Made by a program: the position numbers and the translations under genes. DNA of 35,052 bases. Origin: Casp-actino8 sp964563545 (GTDB lineage: Bacteria > Actinomycetota > Acidimicrobiia > Acidimicrobiales > Ilumatobacteraceae). The stretch is taken from the NCBI GenBank assembly GCA_964563545.1, contig CAZLXB010000017.1, forward strand, positions 1 through 35,052. Direction: 5' to 3'. Positions 15,481 through 24,219 of this stretch are shown here, piece by piece; within the stretch, counting starts at the first letter, position 1; each line of letters starts with the position of its first letter. The notes under the pieces are model-generated. The model saw only the letters and a list, made by a program, of their open reading frames with translations. It made no database searches and was not told where the DNA came from.

Positions 15481-15588
15481 GGCCCGGAAACGGGTCACTC
15501 ATCACTGCACGTCGCTCATCTGCGGTCGTTTCCCCCGGGAGGCGCGAGATGACGTGCCGGCAACCGCAGAACCAGGAGGAACATAGCC
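15481..15588 (+). promoter_or_regulatory. Structured 5' leader of rpsB
   Basis: The leader contains a hairpin with a GAAA tetraloop (15481-15496, core CCCG-GAAA-CGGG plus two flanking pairs). A second possible stem pairs CTGCGG (15520-15525) with CCGCAG (15564-15569), and ends 4 nt before the strong AGGAGG ribosome site (15574-15579). Ribosomal protein operons are commonly regulated by their own product through such leaders; S2 binding here is inference. Confidence 0.4.
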
Positions 15589-16431
15589 ATGGCCATCGTC
15601 ACGATGCGTCAAATGCTGGAAGCCGGAGTCCACTTCGGCCACCAGACCCGTCGTTGGAACCCCAAGATGAAGCGATTCATCTTCGGCGAGCGTCACGACA
15701 TCTACATCATCGACCTCGAGCAGACGCTCACCCGGGTCGAGGACGCGTACGCATTCGTGCGCGATCTCGTGGCCAAGGGCGGCGACGTTCTGTTCATCGG
15801 AACCAAGAAGCAGGCCCAGGATCCGATCCGCGATTACGCGAACAAGTGCGGCATGCCGTACATCAACGAGCGTTGGCTGGGCGGCATGCTCACCAACTTC
15901 GAGACGATCCACAAGCGGGTGCAGAAGATGCTCGAACTCGAGCGACTGAAGACCACGGGTGAGTTCGATCTCATGCCGAAGAAGGAAGCCCTCCTGAAGG
16001 ACCGCGAGCTCACCAAGCTCCAGAAGAACCTTTCGGGTATCCGCAACATGACGCGTCGTCCCGCAGCGGTCTTCGTGCTCGACACGAAGAAGGAGCACAT
16101 CGGAGTGACCGAGGCCAACAAGCTCGGCATCCCGGTGGTGGCCGTGGTCGACACCAATGTGGACCCCGATCTCATCCAGTTCCCTATTCCGGGCAACGAC
16201 GATGCCATCCGCGCCAACGAACTGATGTGCAAGGTCATCGCCGAAGCCGTCCTCGAAGGTCGATTCATCGCCGGAAAGGGCGGCGGAGTCGCACAGGAGC
16301 GCACCGCCGAGGAGCAGGCGGCATTCGTCGCCAGCCAGGCCGATGCCCGCGCCCAGGCCGCCGCGGCCCAGGCCGAGCGCGAGGCCCGCCTCGCCGCGTC
16401 CAAGGCGGCCGCGCCCGCCGAGGAGGCGTGA
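15589..16431 (+). CDS. rpsB: 30S ribosomal protein S2
   Basis: A 280-aa small-subunit protein. It begins MAIVTMRQMLEAGVHFGHQT, the near-invariant S2 start, and contains RWNPKMKRFIFGER, VLFIGTKKQAQD, RWLGGMLTNF and the DTNVDPDLIQFPIPGNDDA signature. A charged Ala/Glu-rich tail of about 45 residues follows, as in other actinobacteria. ATG 15589 has a strong AGGAGG 9 nt upstream. The stop overlaps the tsf start by one base (TGATG), so S2 and EF-Ts are translationally coupled as in most bacteria. Confidence 0.98.
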   Translation: MAIVTMRQMLEAGVHFGHQTRRWNPKMKRFIFGERHDIYIIDLEQTLTRVEDAYAFVRDLVAKGGDVLFIGTKKQAQDPIRDYANKCGMPYINERWLGGMLTNFETIHKRVQKMLELERLKTTGEFDLMPKKEALLKDRELTKLQKNLSGIRNMTRRPAAVFVLDTKKEHIGVTEANKLGIPVVAVVDTNVDPDLIQFPIPGNDDAIRANELMCKVIAEAVLEGRFIAGKGGGVAQERTAEEQAAFVASQADARAQAAAAQAEREARLAASKAAAPAEEA

Positions 16432-17219
16432 TGGCGTTCACCGCGAAGGACGTACAGACCCTGCGTCAGGCAACCGGCGCCGGAATGATGGACTGCAAGA
16501 AGGCGCTCGAGTCGAACGACGGTGACATGGAAGCCGCCAAGCAGTGGCTCCGCGAGAAGGGTTTGGCCGCCTCGGCCAAGCGCGACGACCGCGAGAACAC
16601 TCAAGGTGTCGTGGCCCTCGTGATCAAGAACGGTGTCGGCGCGATCGTCAAGCTCAAGTGCGAGACCGACTTCGTCGCCGCCAGCGACCAGTTCAAGGGT
16701 GAGGCCGATGCTCTCGCCAACCTCGTCGCCGAGAAGGGTGAGGCCGCGGTGGCCGAGCGCGCCGCGATCCTCGAGGATCTGAAGATCACCCTCAAGGAGA
16801 AGATCGAACTCGGCGAGGTCGTGCGCATCGCCACGGCGTCCGGGAACATCATCGAGAGCTATCAGCACATTCAGGGTGGCCGTGGCGTGAACGCGGTGCT
16901 CGTCGAGATCGAGGGTGGCAACACCGACCTCGCCCACGACATCGCGGTCCACATCGCGTTCGCTCGTCCGAAGTACTTGAAGCGCGACGAAGTTCCAGCC
17001 GATGTGGTCGAGAAGGAGCGCGCGACACTCGAGACGATCTCGCGCAACGAGGGCAAGCCCGAAGCGGCGCTCCCCAAGATCGTCGAGGGTCGGATCAACG
17101 GATTCTTCAAGGACGTCTGCCTGCTCGAGCAGGCTTATGCGAAGGACGACAAGCAGTCGGTCACCCAGGTGCTCGGCTCGGCCAAGATCGTGCGTTACGC
17201 ACAGGTCGAGATCGGCTGA
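16431..17219 (+). CDS. tsf: Elongation factor Ts
   Basis: A 262-aa nucleotide-exchange factor that releases GDP from EF-Tu. It has the N-terminal UBA-like domain with LRQATGAGMMDCKKAL and the core signature ETDFVAAS...F, plus the dimerisation region. The C-terminal IVRYAQVEIG closes the protein in the usual way. ATG 16431 shares its first base with the rpsB stop. It is shorter than E. coli EF-Ts (283 aa) but near the actinobacterial norm. Confidence 0.97.
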   Translation: MAFTAKDVQTLRQATGAGMMDCKKALESNDGDMEAAKQWLREKGLAASAKRDDRENTQGVVALVIKNGVGAIVKLKCETDFVAASDQFKGEADALANLVAEKGEAAVAERAAILEDLKITLKEKIELGEVVRIATASGNIIESYQHIQGGRGVNAVLVEIEGGNTDLAHDIAVHIAFARPKYLKRDEVPADVVEKERATLETISRNEGKPEAALPKIVEGRINGFFKDVCLLEQAYAKDDKQSVTQVLGSAKIVRYAQVEIG

Positions 17220-17226
17220 TCACCCG

Positions 17227-17967
17227 ATGGCATCGTCGCCCAGCGAGTCTCGTCCCCGCTGGAAGCGGGTCGTTCTCAAATTGTCGGGAGAGGCGCTCGC
17301 CGAGCCCACGGGTTTCGGTCTCGACACCAACACTTTGCGGCAGGTGGCCACCGAGATCAAGGAAGTGCGCGAAGCCCTCGGGATCGACATCGCGATCGTG
17401 GTCGGTGGCGGCAACTTCTGGCGCGGTCTGAAAGGTGCCGGGCAGGGAATGGATCAGGCCCAGGCCGACTTCATGGGAATGATCGCCACGGTCATGAACG
17501 GCCTCGCGTTGCAGGACGCTCTCGAGCGCGTGGGTCAGCACTCGCGCGTCATGACCGCGGTCGAAATGCCCAAGGTCGCCGAGCCGTACATCCGTCGTCG
17601 GGCCGAACGCCACATGGAAAAGGGTCGCGTGGTGATCTTCGCCGGCGGCACCGGAAATCCGTTCTTCACCACCGATACCGCGGCGGCTCTCCGGGCGGCC
17701 GAGATCGACGCCGAGGCGATCCTGAAGGGAACCCATTCGGGAGTCGATGGCGTGTACACCGCCGATCCCAAACTCGACCCCACCGCGACCCGTTACGACC
17801 GCGTCTCGCACAAGGAAGTGATCGAGAAGGAACTCCGCGTCATGGACGCCACCGCAATAGCGTTTTGCAGGGACAATCAGATCCCGATCGTGGTGTTCGA
17901 CGTGAGTACACCGGGCAACATCAGATCCGTTCTGGAGGGTCGGCCCGTAGGTACGCTGGTCGGGTGA
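17227..17967 (+). CDS. pyrH: UMP kinase
   Basis: A 246-aa hexameric kinase that phosphorylates UMP to UDP. The family motifs are VVLKLSGEAL near residue 16, VVGGGNFWRG, ADFMGMIATVMNGLALQDAL, FAGGTGNPFFTTDTAA and GVDGVYTADP. ATG 17227 gives the expected N terminus 7 nt after the tsf stop. The stop overlaps the frr GTG as GTGA. The rpsB-tsf-pyrH-frr order is nearly universal. Confidence 0.97.
   Translation: MASSPSESRPRWKRVVLKLSGEALAEPTGFGLDTNTLRQVATEIKEVREALGIDIAIVVGGGNFWRGLKGAGQGMDQAQADFMGMIATVMNGLALQDALERVGQHSRVMTAVEMPKVAEPYIRRRAERHMEKGRVVIFAGGTGNPFFTTDTAAALRAAEIDAEAILKGTHSGVDGVYTADPKLDPTATRYDRVSHKEVIEKELRVMDATAIAFCRDNQIPIVVFDVSTPGNIRSVLEGRPVGTLVG
17952..17957 (+). promoter_or_regulatory. 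-10 box TACGCT within pyrH, upstream of frr
   Basis: TACGCT fits TAnnnT and lies exactly 6 nt before GTG 17964, inside the last codons of pyrH. It may provide an additional leaderless promoter for frr. Confidence 0.4.
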
Positions 17968-18521
17968 CCGACGACGTATTGCTCGAGGCCATCGACAAGA
18001 TGGACAAGGCCGTCGACCACGCCCAGTCGCAGTTCACGACGGTGCGAACCGGCCGTGCGACACCCGCCCTGGTCGAGAAGTTGATGGTCAACTACTACGG
18101 AGCGGACGTTCCGTTGCAGCAACTCGCCGGATTCCAGGTGCCCGAAGCCCGCATGCTCGTGGTCAAACCCCACGATCGTGGTGCCCTCGGGGCCATCGAG
18201 AAGGCGATCCGCGACTCCGATCTCGGTATCTCGCCCTCGAACGACGGCACGGTGATCCGACTCAACTTCCCCGCGCTCACCGAGGAGCGCCGACGTGATT
18301 ACGTGAAACTCGTGAAGAACATGGCCGAGGACGGGCGGGTGGCCGTGCGCAACGTCCGTCGCGACGCCCGCAAGAGCCTAGAGACAGCCGAGAAGGCCGG
18401 CGACATCTCAGCCGACGAACTCGAGCGCGCCGAGAAAGAACTCGAAAAGATCACCCACGACCACATCGAGCACATCGACAAGGCCGTGGCCAAGAAAGAG
18501 CAAGAACTGCTCGAAGTCTGA
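17964..18521 (+). CDS. frr: Ribosome recycling factor
   Basis: A 185-aa factor, exactly the standard RRF length, that splits terminated ribosomes together with EF-G. It shows FTTVRTGRATPALVEKLMVNYYG near residues 25-47, ISPSNDGTVIRLNFPALTEERR and RNVRRDARKSLE. GTG 17964 overlaps the pyrH stop (GTGA). The frame is open further upstream but conserved sequence begins only here. Confidence 0.97.
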   Translation: MTDDVLLEAIDKMDKAVDHAQSQFTTVRTGRATPALVEKLMVNYYGADVPLQQLAGFQVPEARMLVVKPHDRGALGAIEKAIRDSDLGISPSNDGTVIRLNFPALTEERRRDYVKLVKNMAEDGRVAVRNVRRDARKSLETAEKAGDISADELERAEKELEKITHDHIEHIDKAVAKKEQELLEV

Positions 18522-18539
18522 GACCGGGAGGACAATCCG

Positions 18540-20054
18540 ATGAGCGACGACATGTGGCGGCGCACGGGTGATGACCACGAGGACGAGAACGACGACTTCG
18601 GTGAACTCCGGTTCTCCGACGACGAACCGGCTCCGTTGAGTTTCGGGGGTAACGACACGGGTTCGCTGCCGCACTGGAGCGAACCGCCCACCGGAGAGGT
18701 TCCGCGACTCTTCGCCGAATCGAGCACGGGTTCGGCGCCGCGACCGCGGCCCGAGGTTCTGTCGTTCGATGACGATGACGATGGTGACGACGACACGGTC
18801 GAGTCCGCGGCCTTGGACGATGCGACCGACGACGTCGACATCTGGGGTTCGTATTCGGGGGCCGCGCCGCGTCCTATCCCGGACCGTCCGGCTCCGCCGG
18901 CCGAATCGAGTGGCGGACGTCCGCGCGTTCGACTCGGTGATCCGAGTGGTGGAGTTCGCCGCGAGCCGAGCGGTCCGATGCGCCGTGAACCGAGTGGTCC
19001 GATGCGACGTGGTGACGACACCACAGCCTCAGGACCCATGGTTCGGCGGGGTGTGGATACGTCCGACACCCGGCGTACGGGTCGGGTCACCATCTCGGGT
19101 GACGACACGCAGGGACGTCCGGTCACCGGTAGTCGGCCCCGTCCTGCGGGTGAGCGCGGACCGCGTCCTCGCCCCGATGTCCGTCGTCCAGCTGTCCGGC
19201 CGACCTCGCGTGGAGCTGGTGGGCGTGACATGCCAACGGCCGTCACCGCGGGGCTCATCATCGCCGCCGCGTTCATCGGTGCTCTCCTGTGGAAGCCGGT
19301 GGCCGTCCTGGCCATCGTCGTCCTGGTGTGCGGCTTGGCCGGAGTGGAGTTCTTCGACAAAGTGACCGAGCGCGGTTACAACCCGGCGATCATCGTCGGC
19401 ATCGCGGCGTGCATCGCGGCGCCGCTCGCCGCGTACTGGGTGGGCGAAGGAGCGCTCCCGCTCGTACTCGTTCTGGCCCTCATGGCTGCCGGTGCGACGT
19501 TCGTCGGTGCGGAGGGCGTGCAGTCGAGTCCGATGCCCAACATCGCGATCACCTCGCTCGGCATGATGTGGATCGGGCTCATGGGTTCGTACGCCGCGCT
19601 CATCGCCGGAGTCTCGAATGTGCCCGGCCTCGGCAATGCCGGTACCGACACCCTCTTCATCATGGCGGTCGGAGTGGTGGCCAATGACGTCGGCGCTTTG
19701 TTCGTCGGGTCGGCTGCCGGTCGTACGCCGTTGCGGCAGTGGATCAGCCCCAACAAGACCCTCGAAGGTTTCCTCGGTGGCGGTCTCGCGACTCTCGTGG
19801 CCGTCGTGGTCGTGAGCCTTCAGAGCGACACGTGGAACGACATCGGTGAGGCCGTGCTGCTGGCCATCGTGATCGCGGTTCTCGCTCCGCTCGGCGATCT
19901 CGTCGAGAGCATGTTCAAGCGCAATCTCGACATCAAGGACTTCGGAACGCTGATCCGGGGTCACGGGGGAGTCCTCGATCGGTTCGACGGATTCCTGTTC
20001 GTGTTGCCGGCCGCGTACTACCTCCTGCAGGTCCTCGAGCCCTACACCTCCTGA
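18540..20054 (+). CDS. cdsA: Phosphatidate cytidylyltransferase with long disordered N-terminus
   Basis: A 504-aa membrane enzyme making CDP-diacylglycerol from phosphatidate and CTP. The catalytic part begins near residue 231 with several transmembrane helices (TAGLIIAAAFIGALLW, then VLAIVVLVCGLAGV and others). It ends with the CdsA signature ESMFKRNLDIKDFG...GHGGVLDRFDG. Residues 1-230 are hydrophilic: acidic first (DDHEDENDDFGE, DDDDDGDDD), then rich in Arg/Pro/Gly with tandem REPSGPMR motifs near 139-155. Such extensions are frequent in actinobacterial CdsA but this one is long. ATG 18540 has GGGAGG 8 nt upstream, supporting translation of the whole extension. Confidence 0.93.
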   Translation: MSDDMWRRTGDDHEDENDDFGELRFSDDEPAPLSFGGNDTGSLPHWSEPPTGEVPRLFAESSTGSAPRPRPEVLSFDDDDDGDDDTVESAALDDATDDVDIWGSYSGAAPRPIPDRPAPPAESSGGRPRVRLGDPSGGVRREPSGPMRREPSGPMRRGDDTTASGPMVRRGVDTSDTRRTGRVTISGDDTQGRPVTGSRPRPAGERGPRPRPDVRRPAVRPTSRGAGGRDMPTAVTAGLIIAAAFIGALLWKPVAVLAIVVLVCGLAGVEFFDKVTERGYNPAIIVGIAACIAAPLAAYWVGEGALPLVLVLALMAAGATFVGAEGVQSSPMPNIAITSLGMMWIGLMGSYAALIAGVSNVPGLGNAGTDTLFIMAVGVVANDVGALFVGSAAGRTPLRQWISPNKTLEGFLGGGLATLVAVVVVSLQSDTWNDIGEAVLLAIVIAVLAPLGDLVESMFKRNLDIKDFGTLIRGHGGVLDRFDGFLFVLPAAYYLLQVLEPYTS

Positions 20055-20094
20055 CCAACCGTTCACGCTCGATCGGTGCGAGAATGAGGGCGTC

Positions 20095-21267
20095 GTGAGC
20101 GCCGTACGAGTGTCGATCGCCGGATCCTCGGGATCCATCGGGACCCAGACCCTCGATGTCGTGCGCGCCGAGCCCGATCGCTTTCGAGTGGTCGGTCTCG
20201 GAGTGTCGTCGTCGGTCGAGACTCTCATCGAGCAGGCGATCGAGTTCCGGCCGGAGTTGGTGGCCGTGGCCGACGCCTCGCGCCGGGCCGAAGTCGCGGC
20301 GGCGCTGCCTTTCGCCACCGTCGTCGACTCGCTGGCCGATCTCGCCGAACCCGCCGATGTGGTGGTGAACGCGGTCGTGGGTTTCGCCGGCTTGCCGGTG
20401 ACCCTGCGAACTCTCGCCGCCGGTAAGCGCCTCGCCTTGGCGAACAAGGAGTCGCTGATCGCCGCCGGTCCGGTGGTGCAGCCGCTACGCGCCACGCCCG
20501 GCGCCGAGATCGTTCCGGTCGACAGTGAACATTGCGCGGTTCATCAGTGCCTGCGTTCGACCGTGCGCGAAGGGTTGGAGGTCTCGCGCGTCGTCCTCAC
20601 GGCCAGTGGCGGGCCCTTCCGCGGTCGAACTCTCGACGACCTGGCGTCGGTGACGGTCGAACAGGCACTCGCTCATCCGACGTGGAGCATGGGTCCCAAG
20701 ATCACGATCGACTCGTCGACGCTCATGAACAAGGGGCTCGAAGTGATCGAAGCCCACGAATTGTTCGGTGTCGACTACGACCGCATCGAGGTGGTCGTGC
20801 ATCCGCAGTCGGTGGTGCACTCGATGGTCGAATTCACCGACGGCTGCACGATGGCGCAATTGAGTCTCCCCGACATGCGACTTCCCATCGGTTACGCGCT
20901 CGCCCACCCCGAGCGCATCGGCACCCCCTACGGTCGTATCGACTGGACCGAACTCTCGCGTCTCGATTTCGCCGAGCCGGATCGTCGCACGTTCCGCTGT
21001 CTCGACCTTGCCTACCGGGCCGGTCGGGCCGGTGGTTCGCTGCCGGCCTTTCTCTCGGCGGCCAATGAGGTCGCGGTGGAGTCCTTCCTCGCGGGTGATC
21101 TGCGTTGGCCCGACATCGCGGCGGTGATCGAGGCGTCGCTCGACGAGCACATCGAGTTCACCGAGACCCTCACGAGCGAGCACATCATCGAGGCCGATCG
21201 ACGCGGTCGTGAAGCCGCACGTCGGGTACTCGGGTCGACGACCGCCGGAACGAAGGCCGCGCCATGA
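20095..21267 (+). CDS. dxr: 1-deoxy-D-xylulose 5-phosphate reductoisomerase
   Basis: A 390-aa enzyme of the MEP isoprenoid pathway, converting DXP to MEP with NADPH and a divalent metal. The N-terminal nucleotide-binding loop is GSSGSIGTQTL (10-20). ANKESL, the metal-binding DSEHCAVHQCL, TASGGPFRG, TWSMGPKITIDSSTLMNKG and EAHELF follow in the standard order. GTG 20095 gives the expected start. The stop overlaps the next ATG (ATGA). ispG, another MEP enzyme, lies two genes downstream, so the pathway is partly clustered. Confidence 0.96.
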   Translation: MSAVRVSIAGSSGSIGTQTLDVVRAEPDRFRVVGLGVSSSVETLIEQAIEFRPELVAVADASRRAEVAAALPFATVVDSLADLAEPADVVVNAVVGFAGLPVTLRTLAAGKRLALANKESLIAAGPVVQPLRATPGAEIVPVDSEHCAVHQCLRSTVREGLEVSRVVLTASGGPFRGRTLDDLASVTVEQALAHPTWSMGPKITIDSSTLMNKGLEVIEAHELFGVDYDRIEVVVHPQSVVHSMVEFTDGCTMAQLSLPDMRLPIGYALAHPERIGTPYGRIDWTELSRLDFAEPDRRTFRCLDLAYRAGRAGGSLPAFLSAANEVAVESFLAGDLRWPDIAAVIEASLDEHIEFTETLTSEHIIEADRRGREAARRVLGSTTAGTKAAP

Positions 21268-22529
21268 CGCTGTATCGCGCGTTTCGCGACGAGATGATGG
21301 CCGGTGGAGCCGTGGACGAATCTCCCGAAGAGAATCGGGGTTCGCGTCGAACCGCGATCGTGTCGGGTCTCGTGATCCTCGGACTCCTCGTATGGCTCGG
21401 ACTTGCCAACCCGTGGAGCCTCTTGCTCGTGGCCGGTCTGCTGATCTCCGTCTTCCTGCACGAGGTGGGACACTTCGTCACCGCCGGGTGGGCCGGGATG
21501 AAACGCACCCAGTTCTTCATGGGTTTCGGACCGCGACTCTGGAGTACGCATCGCAACGGTGTGGAATACGGCGTGCGAGCGCTCCCGCTCGGTGCCTTCG
21601 TGCGCATCGTCGGCATGAACAACATGGATCCGGTACAACCCGGTGACGAAGACGTCGCCTATTCCGCCAAGCCGTATCGCTGGCGTCTGCTCGTGATCAC
21701 GGCCGGATCGATCATGCACTTTGTCATCGCGATCGTGCTCCTGGTGTTCGTGTTCACAGTGGGCGGGCGGTTCCAGGACACCGGTGATGTCCGCGTGATC
21801 GGCTTCCCGCCCGATTCTCCGGCGGCCACTGCCGGCCTGCGTGAAGATGACGTCATCCGGGCGATCGACGGCCGTTCGATTTCGTCGGTCGATGACATGC
21901 GCACCTATGTACGGTCGCTCTCGGCCGGTGACACCGTGCAACTCGAGTACGAACGTGAGGGCCAGCGATCGTCGGTCTCGATCGTGCTCGGCGATGCCGG
22001 GGCGGATTCCCCGAGCACCACCTCGGAGTCACAGCGTCCCGGCTTCCTTGGCGTGGCCTCCGATTCCTATGCGCGTGAGAGGTTGGGACTGGCGCCCGCT
22101 CTCGGCCACGTGGGCGGTGACCTCGCCGACGCGGTTTGGTCGACCTTCGAGGGAATCGCGACGGTGGCCAATCCGTTCAACCAGATCGAACAACTGACGA
22201 ATGAAGACGCCGATCCGAGTAAACGCCCGACCACGGTGGTCGGAATCACGATGGTGGCCGGAGAAGTCGGACGCGACTATGGATTCTTCGGGGTGATGGA
22301 GGTCCTCGCTTCGATCAACGTGTTCGTGGGCGTGTTCAACCTCTTCCCGATGCTTCCTTTCGATGGCGGACATGCGGCCATCGCGACCTACGAACGCCTT
22401 CGCTCGCGTCGGGGTCGCCCGTATCGGGCCAACGTGGAAAAACTGTGGCCGCTCACCGTGGCCGTGGTGACACTCCTCCTCTTCCTGACCATGACCGGGC
22501 TGTACCTCGACATCACGCGCCCGTTCTGA
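21264..22529 (+). CDS. rseP: Site-2 (RseP/Rip1-type) M50 intramembrane metalloprotease
   Basis: A 421-aa membrane zinc protease that cleaves transmembrane substrates such as anti-sigma factors. HEVGH (66-70) lies in the second hydrophobic segment, and the third zinc ligand D367 is in NLFPMLPFDGGH (359-370). A PDZ domain covers about 175-245 (SPAATAGLREDDVIRAIDG). A further hydrophobic segment ends the protein. A cytoplasmic N-terminal tail of about 30 charged residues precedes the first helix. ATG 21264 overlaps the dxr stop. dxr-rseP-ispG is the standard actinobacterial arrangement. Confidence 0.94.
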   Translation: MTLYRAFRDEMMAGGAVDESPEENRGSRRTAIVSGLVILGLLVWLGLANPWSLLLVAGLLISVFLHEVGHFVTAGWAGMKRTQFFMGFGPRLWSTHRNGVEYGVRALPLGAFVRIVGMNNMDPVQPGDEDVAYSAKPYRWRLLVITAGSIMHFVIAIVLLVFVFTVGGRFQDTGDVRVIGFPPDSPAATAGLREDDVIRAIDGRSISSVDDMRTYVRSLSAGDTVQLEYEREGQRSSVSIVLGDAGADSPSTTSESQRPGFLGVASDSYARERLGLAPALGHVGGDLADAVWSTFEGIATVANPFNQIEQLTNEDADPSKRPTTVVGITMVAGEVGRDYGFFGVMEVLASINVFVGVFNLFPMLPFDGGHAAIATYERLRSRRGRPYRANVEKLWPLTVAVVTLLLFLTMTGLYLDITRPF

Positions 22530-22595
22530 CGGGCGAAGCCCGATCAGTGGTCAGTGACCATCCGGAACGACGGTGCATCGGTCGACTGTCTCTGC

Positions 22596-22601
22596 GAGGA
22601 T
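22596..22601 (+). promoter_or_regulatory. -10-like GAGGAT before ispG (or ribosome site)
   Basis: GAGGAT keeps A2 and T6 of the -10 consensus and lies exactly 6 nt before GTG 22608. The same bases could serve as a GAGGA ribosome site 7 nt before the start. Both readings favour GTG 22608 over the upstream GTG 22554. Confidence 0.35.
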
Positions 22602-22607
22602 GAGACC

Positions 22608-23843
22608 GTGACCTCCGCCGAGAAGTCCCCGTTCGCCCGTCGCACGACCAACCGGATCATGGTGGGCAAGGTCCCCGTGGGTGGCGACTCACCGATCACG
22701 GTCCAGTCGATGACCGTGACCAAAACGGCCGATGTGGAGGGGACTCTCCAACAGATCTACGCGCTGGCCGCCGCCGGATGCGACATCGTTCGCTGCACCT
22801 GCAACGAGATCGAGGCCGCCGAAGGTCTCGCGCAGATCGTGCCGCGATCACCCATTCCGATCATCGCCGACATCCACCACCAGTACAAGATGGCCTTGGC
22901 GGCCATGGAGGCCGGTGTTCACGGCCTGCGTCTCAACCCGGGCAACATCCGCAAGCCCGAGCACATCAAGATCGTCGCCTCCGAAGCTCGTGATCGCGGC
23001 CTGCCGATCCGTATCGGTGTCAATGGTGGATCGCTCGATCCCGAGCTCTACGACAAATACGGTGGCAAGGTCACCCCCGAGGCGATGGTCGAGTCGGCCC
23101 AACGCGAGATGGCCTACTTCGACGAGGTCGGCTTCGAGCAGATCAAGATCTCCGTCAAGGCCTCGAGCGTTCCGCTCATGGTCGAGGCCTATCGGCAACT
23201 GAGTGAAGTCACCCGTCATCCGCTGCACCTCGGGGTGACCGAAGCCGGTCCGCCACCCGCCGGACTCGTGAAGGCCACTGCCGGCATCGCGACGTTGCTG
23301 ATGGAAGGCATCGGCGACACGATTCGCTACAGCCTGACCGCCGATCCGGTGGAGGAGGCGCGGGCCGGTCGGCAACTTCTCGAGGCTCTCGGTCTGCGCG
23401 AGCGCAAGAACGTCGACCTCATCGCGTGTCCGAGTTGTGGTCGGGCCGAGATCGACGTGATCGATGTGGCCAAGCGGGCCATGGACGCATTCGGCGAACG
23501 GCAGTTACCTCTCCAGGTCGCGGTCATGGGCTGCGTGGTCAACGGTCCGGGTGAGGCGCGCGAGGCAGATCTCGGCATCGCTGCCGGCAACAAGCGCGGT
23601 CACCTTTTCGTGAAGGGTCGCAACGTCGCCGTGGTGCCCGAAAGCGAGATGGTCGAGGCGCTCGTGGAATGGGCCGAGTTCATCCACGAACACGGGGCCG
23701 AGGCGGCAATCGCCCGGGCCGACACGGCCCGGGCCGAACGCGAAGCGGCCAAGGATCGTTCGCAGTTGCTCGACGAAAAGGGTGCCGACGCGAACCACGC
23801 GCAGGAGAAGATCGTCGAGATCCGGCGCACCACTCAGGGCTGA
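22608..23843 (+). CDS. ispG: 4-hydroxy-3-methylbut-2-enyl diphosphate synthase
   Basis: A 411-aa iron-sulfur enzyme of the MEP pathway (also called GcpE) that converts MEcPP to HMBPP. The TIM-barrel part has VGGDSPITVQSMT, DIHHQYKMAL, GLRLNPGNI and RIGVNGGSLD. The 4Fe-4S ligands are in CPSCGR and in MGCVVNGPGEA. GTG 22608 gives the usual SPFARRTTNRIMVGKVPVGG N terminus; GTG 22554 would add 18 unconserved residues. The C terminus carries an extra charged, Ala/Glu/Lys-rich tail of about 45 residues. Its stop is one base from the convergent stop at 23845. Confidence 0.95.
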   Translation: MTSAEKSPFARRTTNRIMVGKVPVGGDSPITVQSMTVTKTADVEGTLQQIYALAAAGCDIVRCTCNEIEAAEGLAQIVPRSPIPIIADIHHQYKMALAAMEAGVHGLRLNPGNIRKPEHIKIVASEARDRGLPIRIGVNGGSLDPELYDKYGGKVTPEAMVESAQREMAYFDEVGFEQIKISVKASSVPLMVEAYRQLSEVTRHPLHLGVTEAGPPPAGLVKATAGIATLLMEGIGDTIRYSLTADPVEEARAGRQLLEALGLRERKNVDLIACPSCGRAEIDVIDVAKRAMDAFGERQLPLQVAVMGCVVNGPGEAREADLGIAAGNKRGHLFVKGRNVAVVPESEMVEALVEWAEFIHEHGAEAAIARADTARAEREAAKDRSQLLDEKGADANHAQEKIVEIRRTTQG

Positions 23844-23844
23844 G

Positions 23845-24210
23845 TCAGCTCGTGTAGTCGCCGGGTAGATCGTCGAACGAGATCCAACTGAAGAACTGCA
23901 CGTCGATTCCGGCGTCTCGGATGAAGGATTCGAGATCCGGTTGTCCGGGACCGTTGAAGTTCTCCCCGATGTGGGCGAGCAGATCGATGTCCGGGCCGAT
24001 GCCCATGGCCGCACGGAGCCTTGGAATGTCCGACGCCTTCACGGTGTGGTGCCACTCGTAATTCGATGATCCGAAGAACGACTTCACGGCGGGCCCGGAG
24101 TCGTAGCCCTCGATCCCGAGGCCGCCGTCGATCGTGATGCGAACGTCGAGGAAGCGGGTTCCTGAAGCATCGCTCGTGTTCCTCAGCGTGACGGTTCTCG
24201 GCGCGGCCAT
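23845..24210 (-). CDS. Conserved-looking hypothetical protein, 121 aa
   Basis: A soluble protein of about 121 aa that I do not recognise. It begins MAAPRTVTLRNTSDASGTRFLDVRI and continues with a glycine-rich turn (IDGGLGIEGYDSGP), then FFGSSNYEWHHTVKASDIPRLRAAM, an acidic helix region and FFSWISFDDLPGDY. It has no signal peptide or membrane segment. ATG 24210 follows GAGGAGG on the minus strand by about 3 nt; longer versions would have to read through the inverted repeat at 24220-24254. It lies downstream of manA on the same strand. The clean reading frame, ribosome site and convergent fit with ispG support it as real. Confidence 0.7.
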   Translation of the reverse strand: MAAPRTVTLRNTSDASGTRFLDVRITIDGGLGIEGYDSGPAVKSFFGSSNYEWHHTVKASDIPRLRAAMGIGPDIDLLAHIGENFNGPGQPDLESFIRDAGIDVQFFSWISFDDLPGDYTS

Positions 24211-24219
24211 GGTCCTCCT

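Noticed and set aside
22530..22560. Small hairpin CGGGC-GAA-GCCCG and palindrome TGGTCA-G-TGACCA after rseP as a terminator or operator
   Set aside because: There is no T-tract, the arms are short, and the regulator is unknown; kept only as a note because such short repeats are expected by chance in GC-rich DNA.
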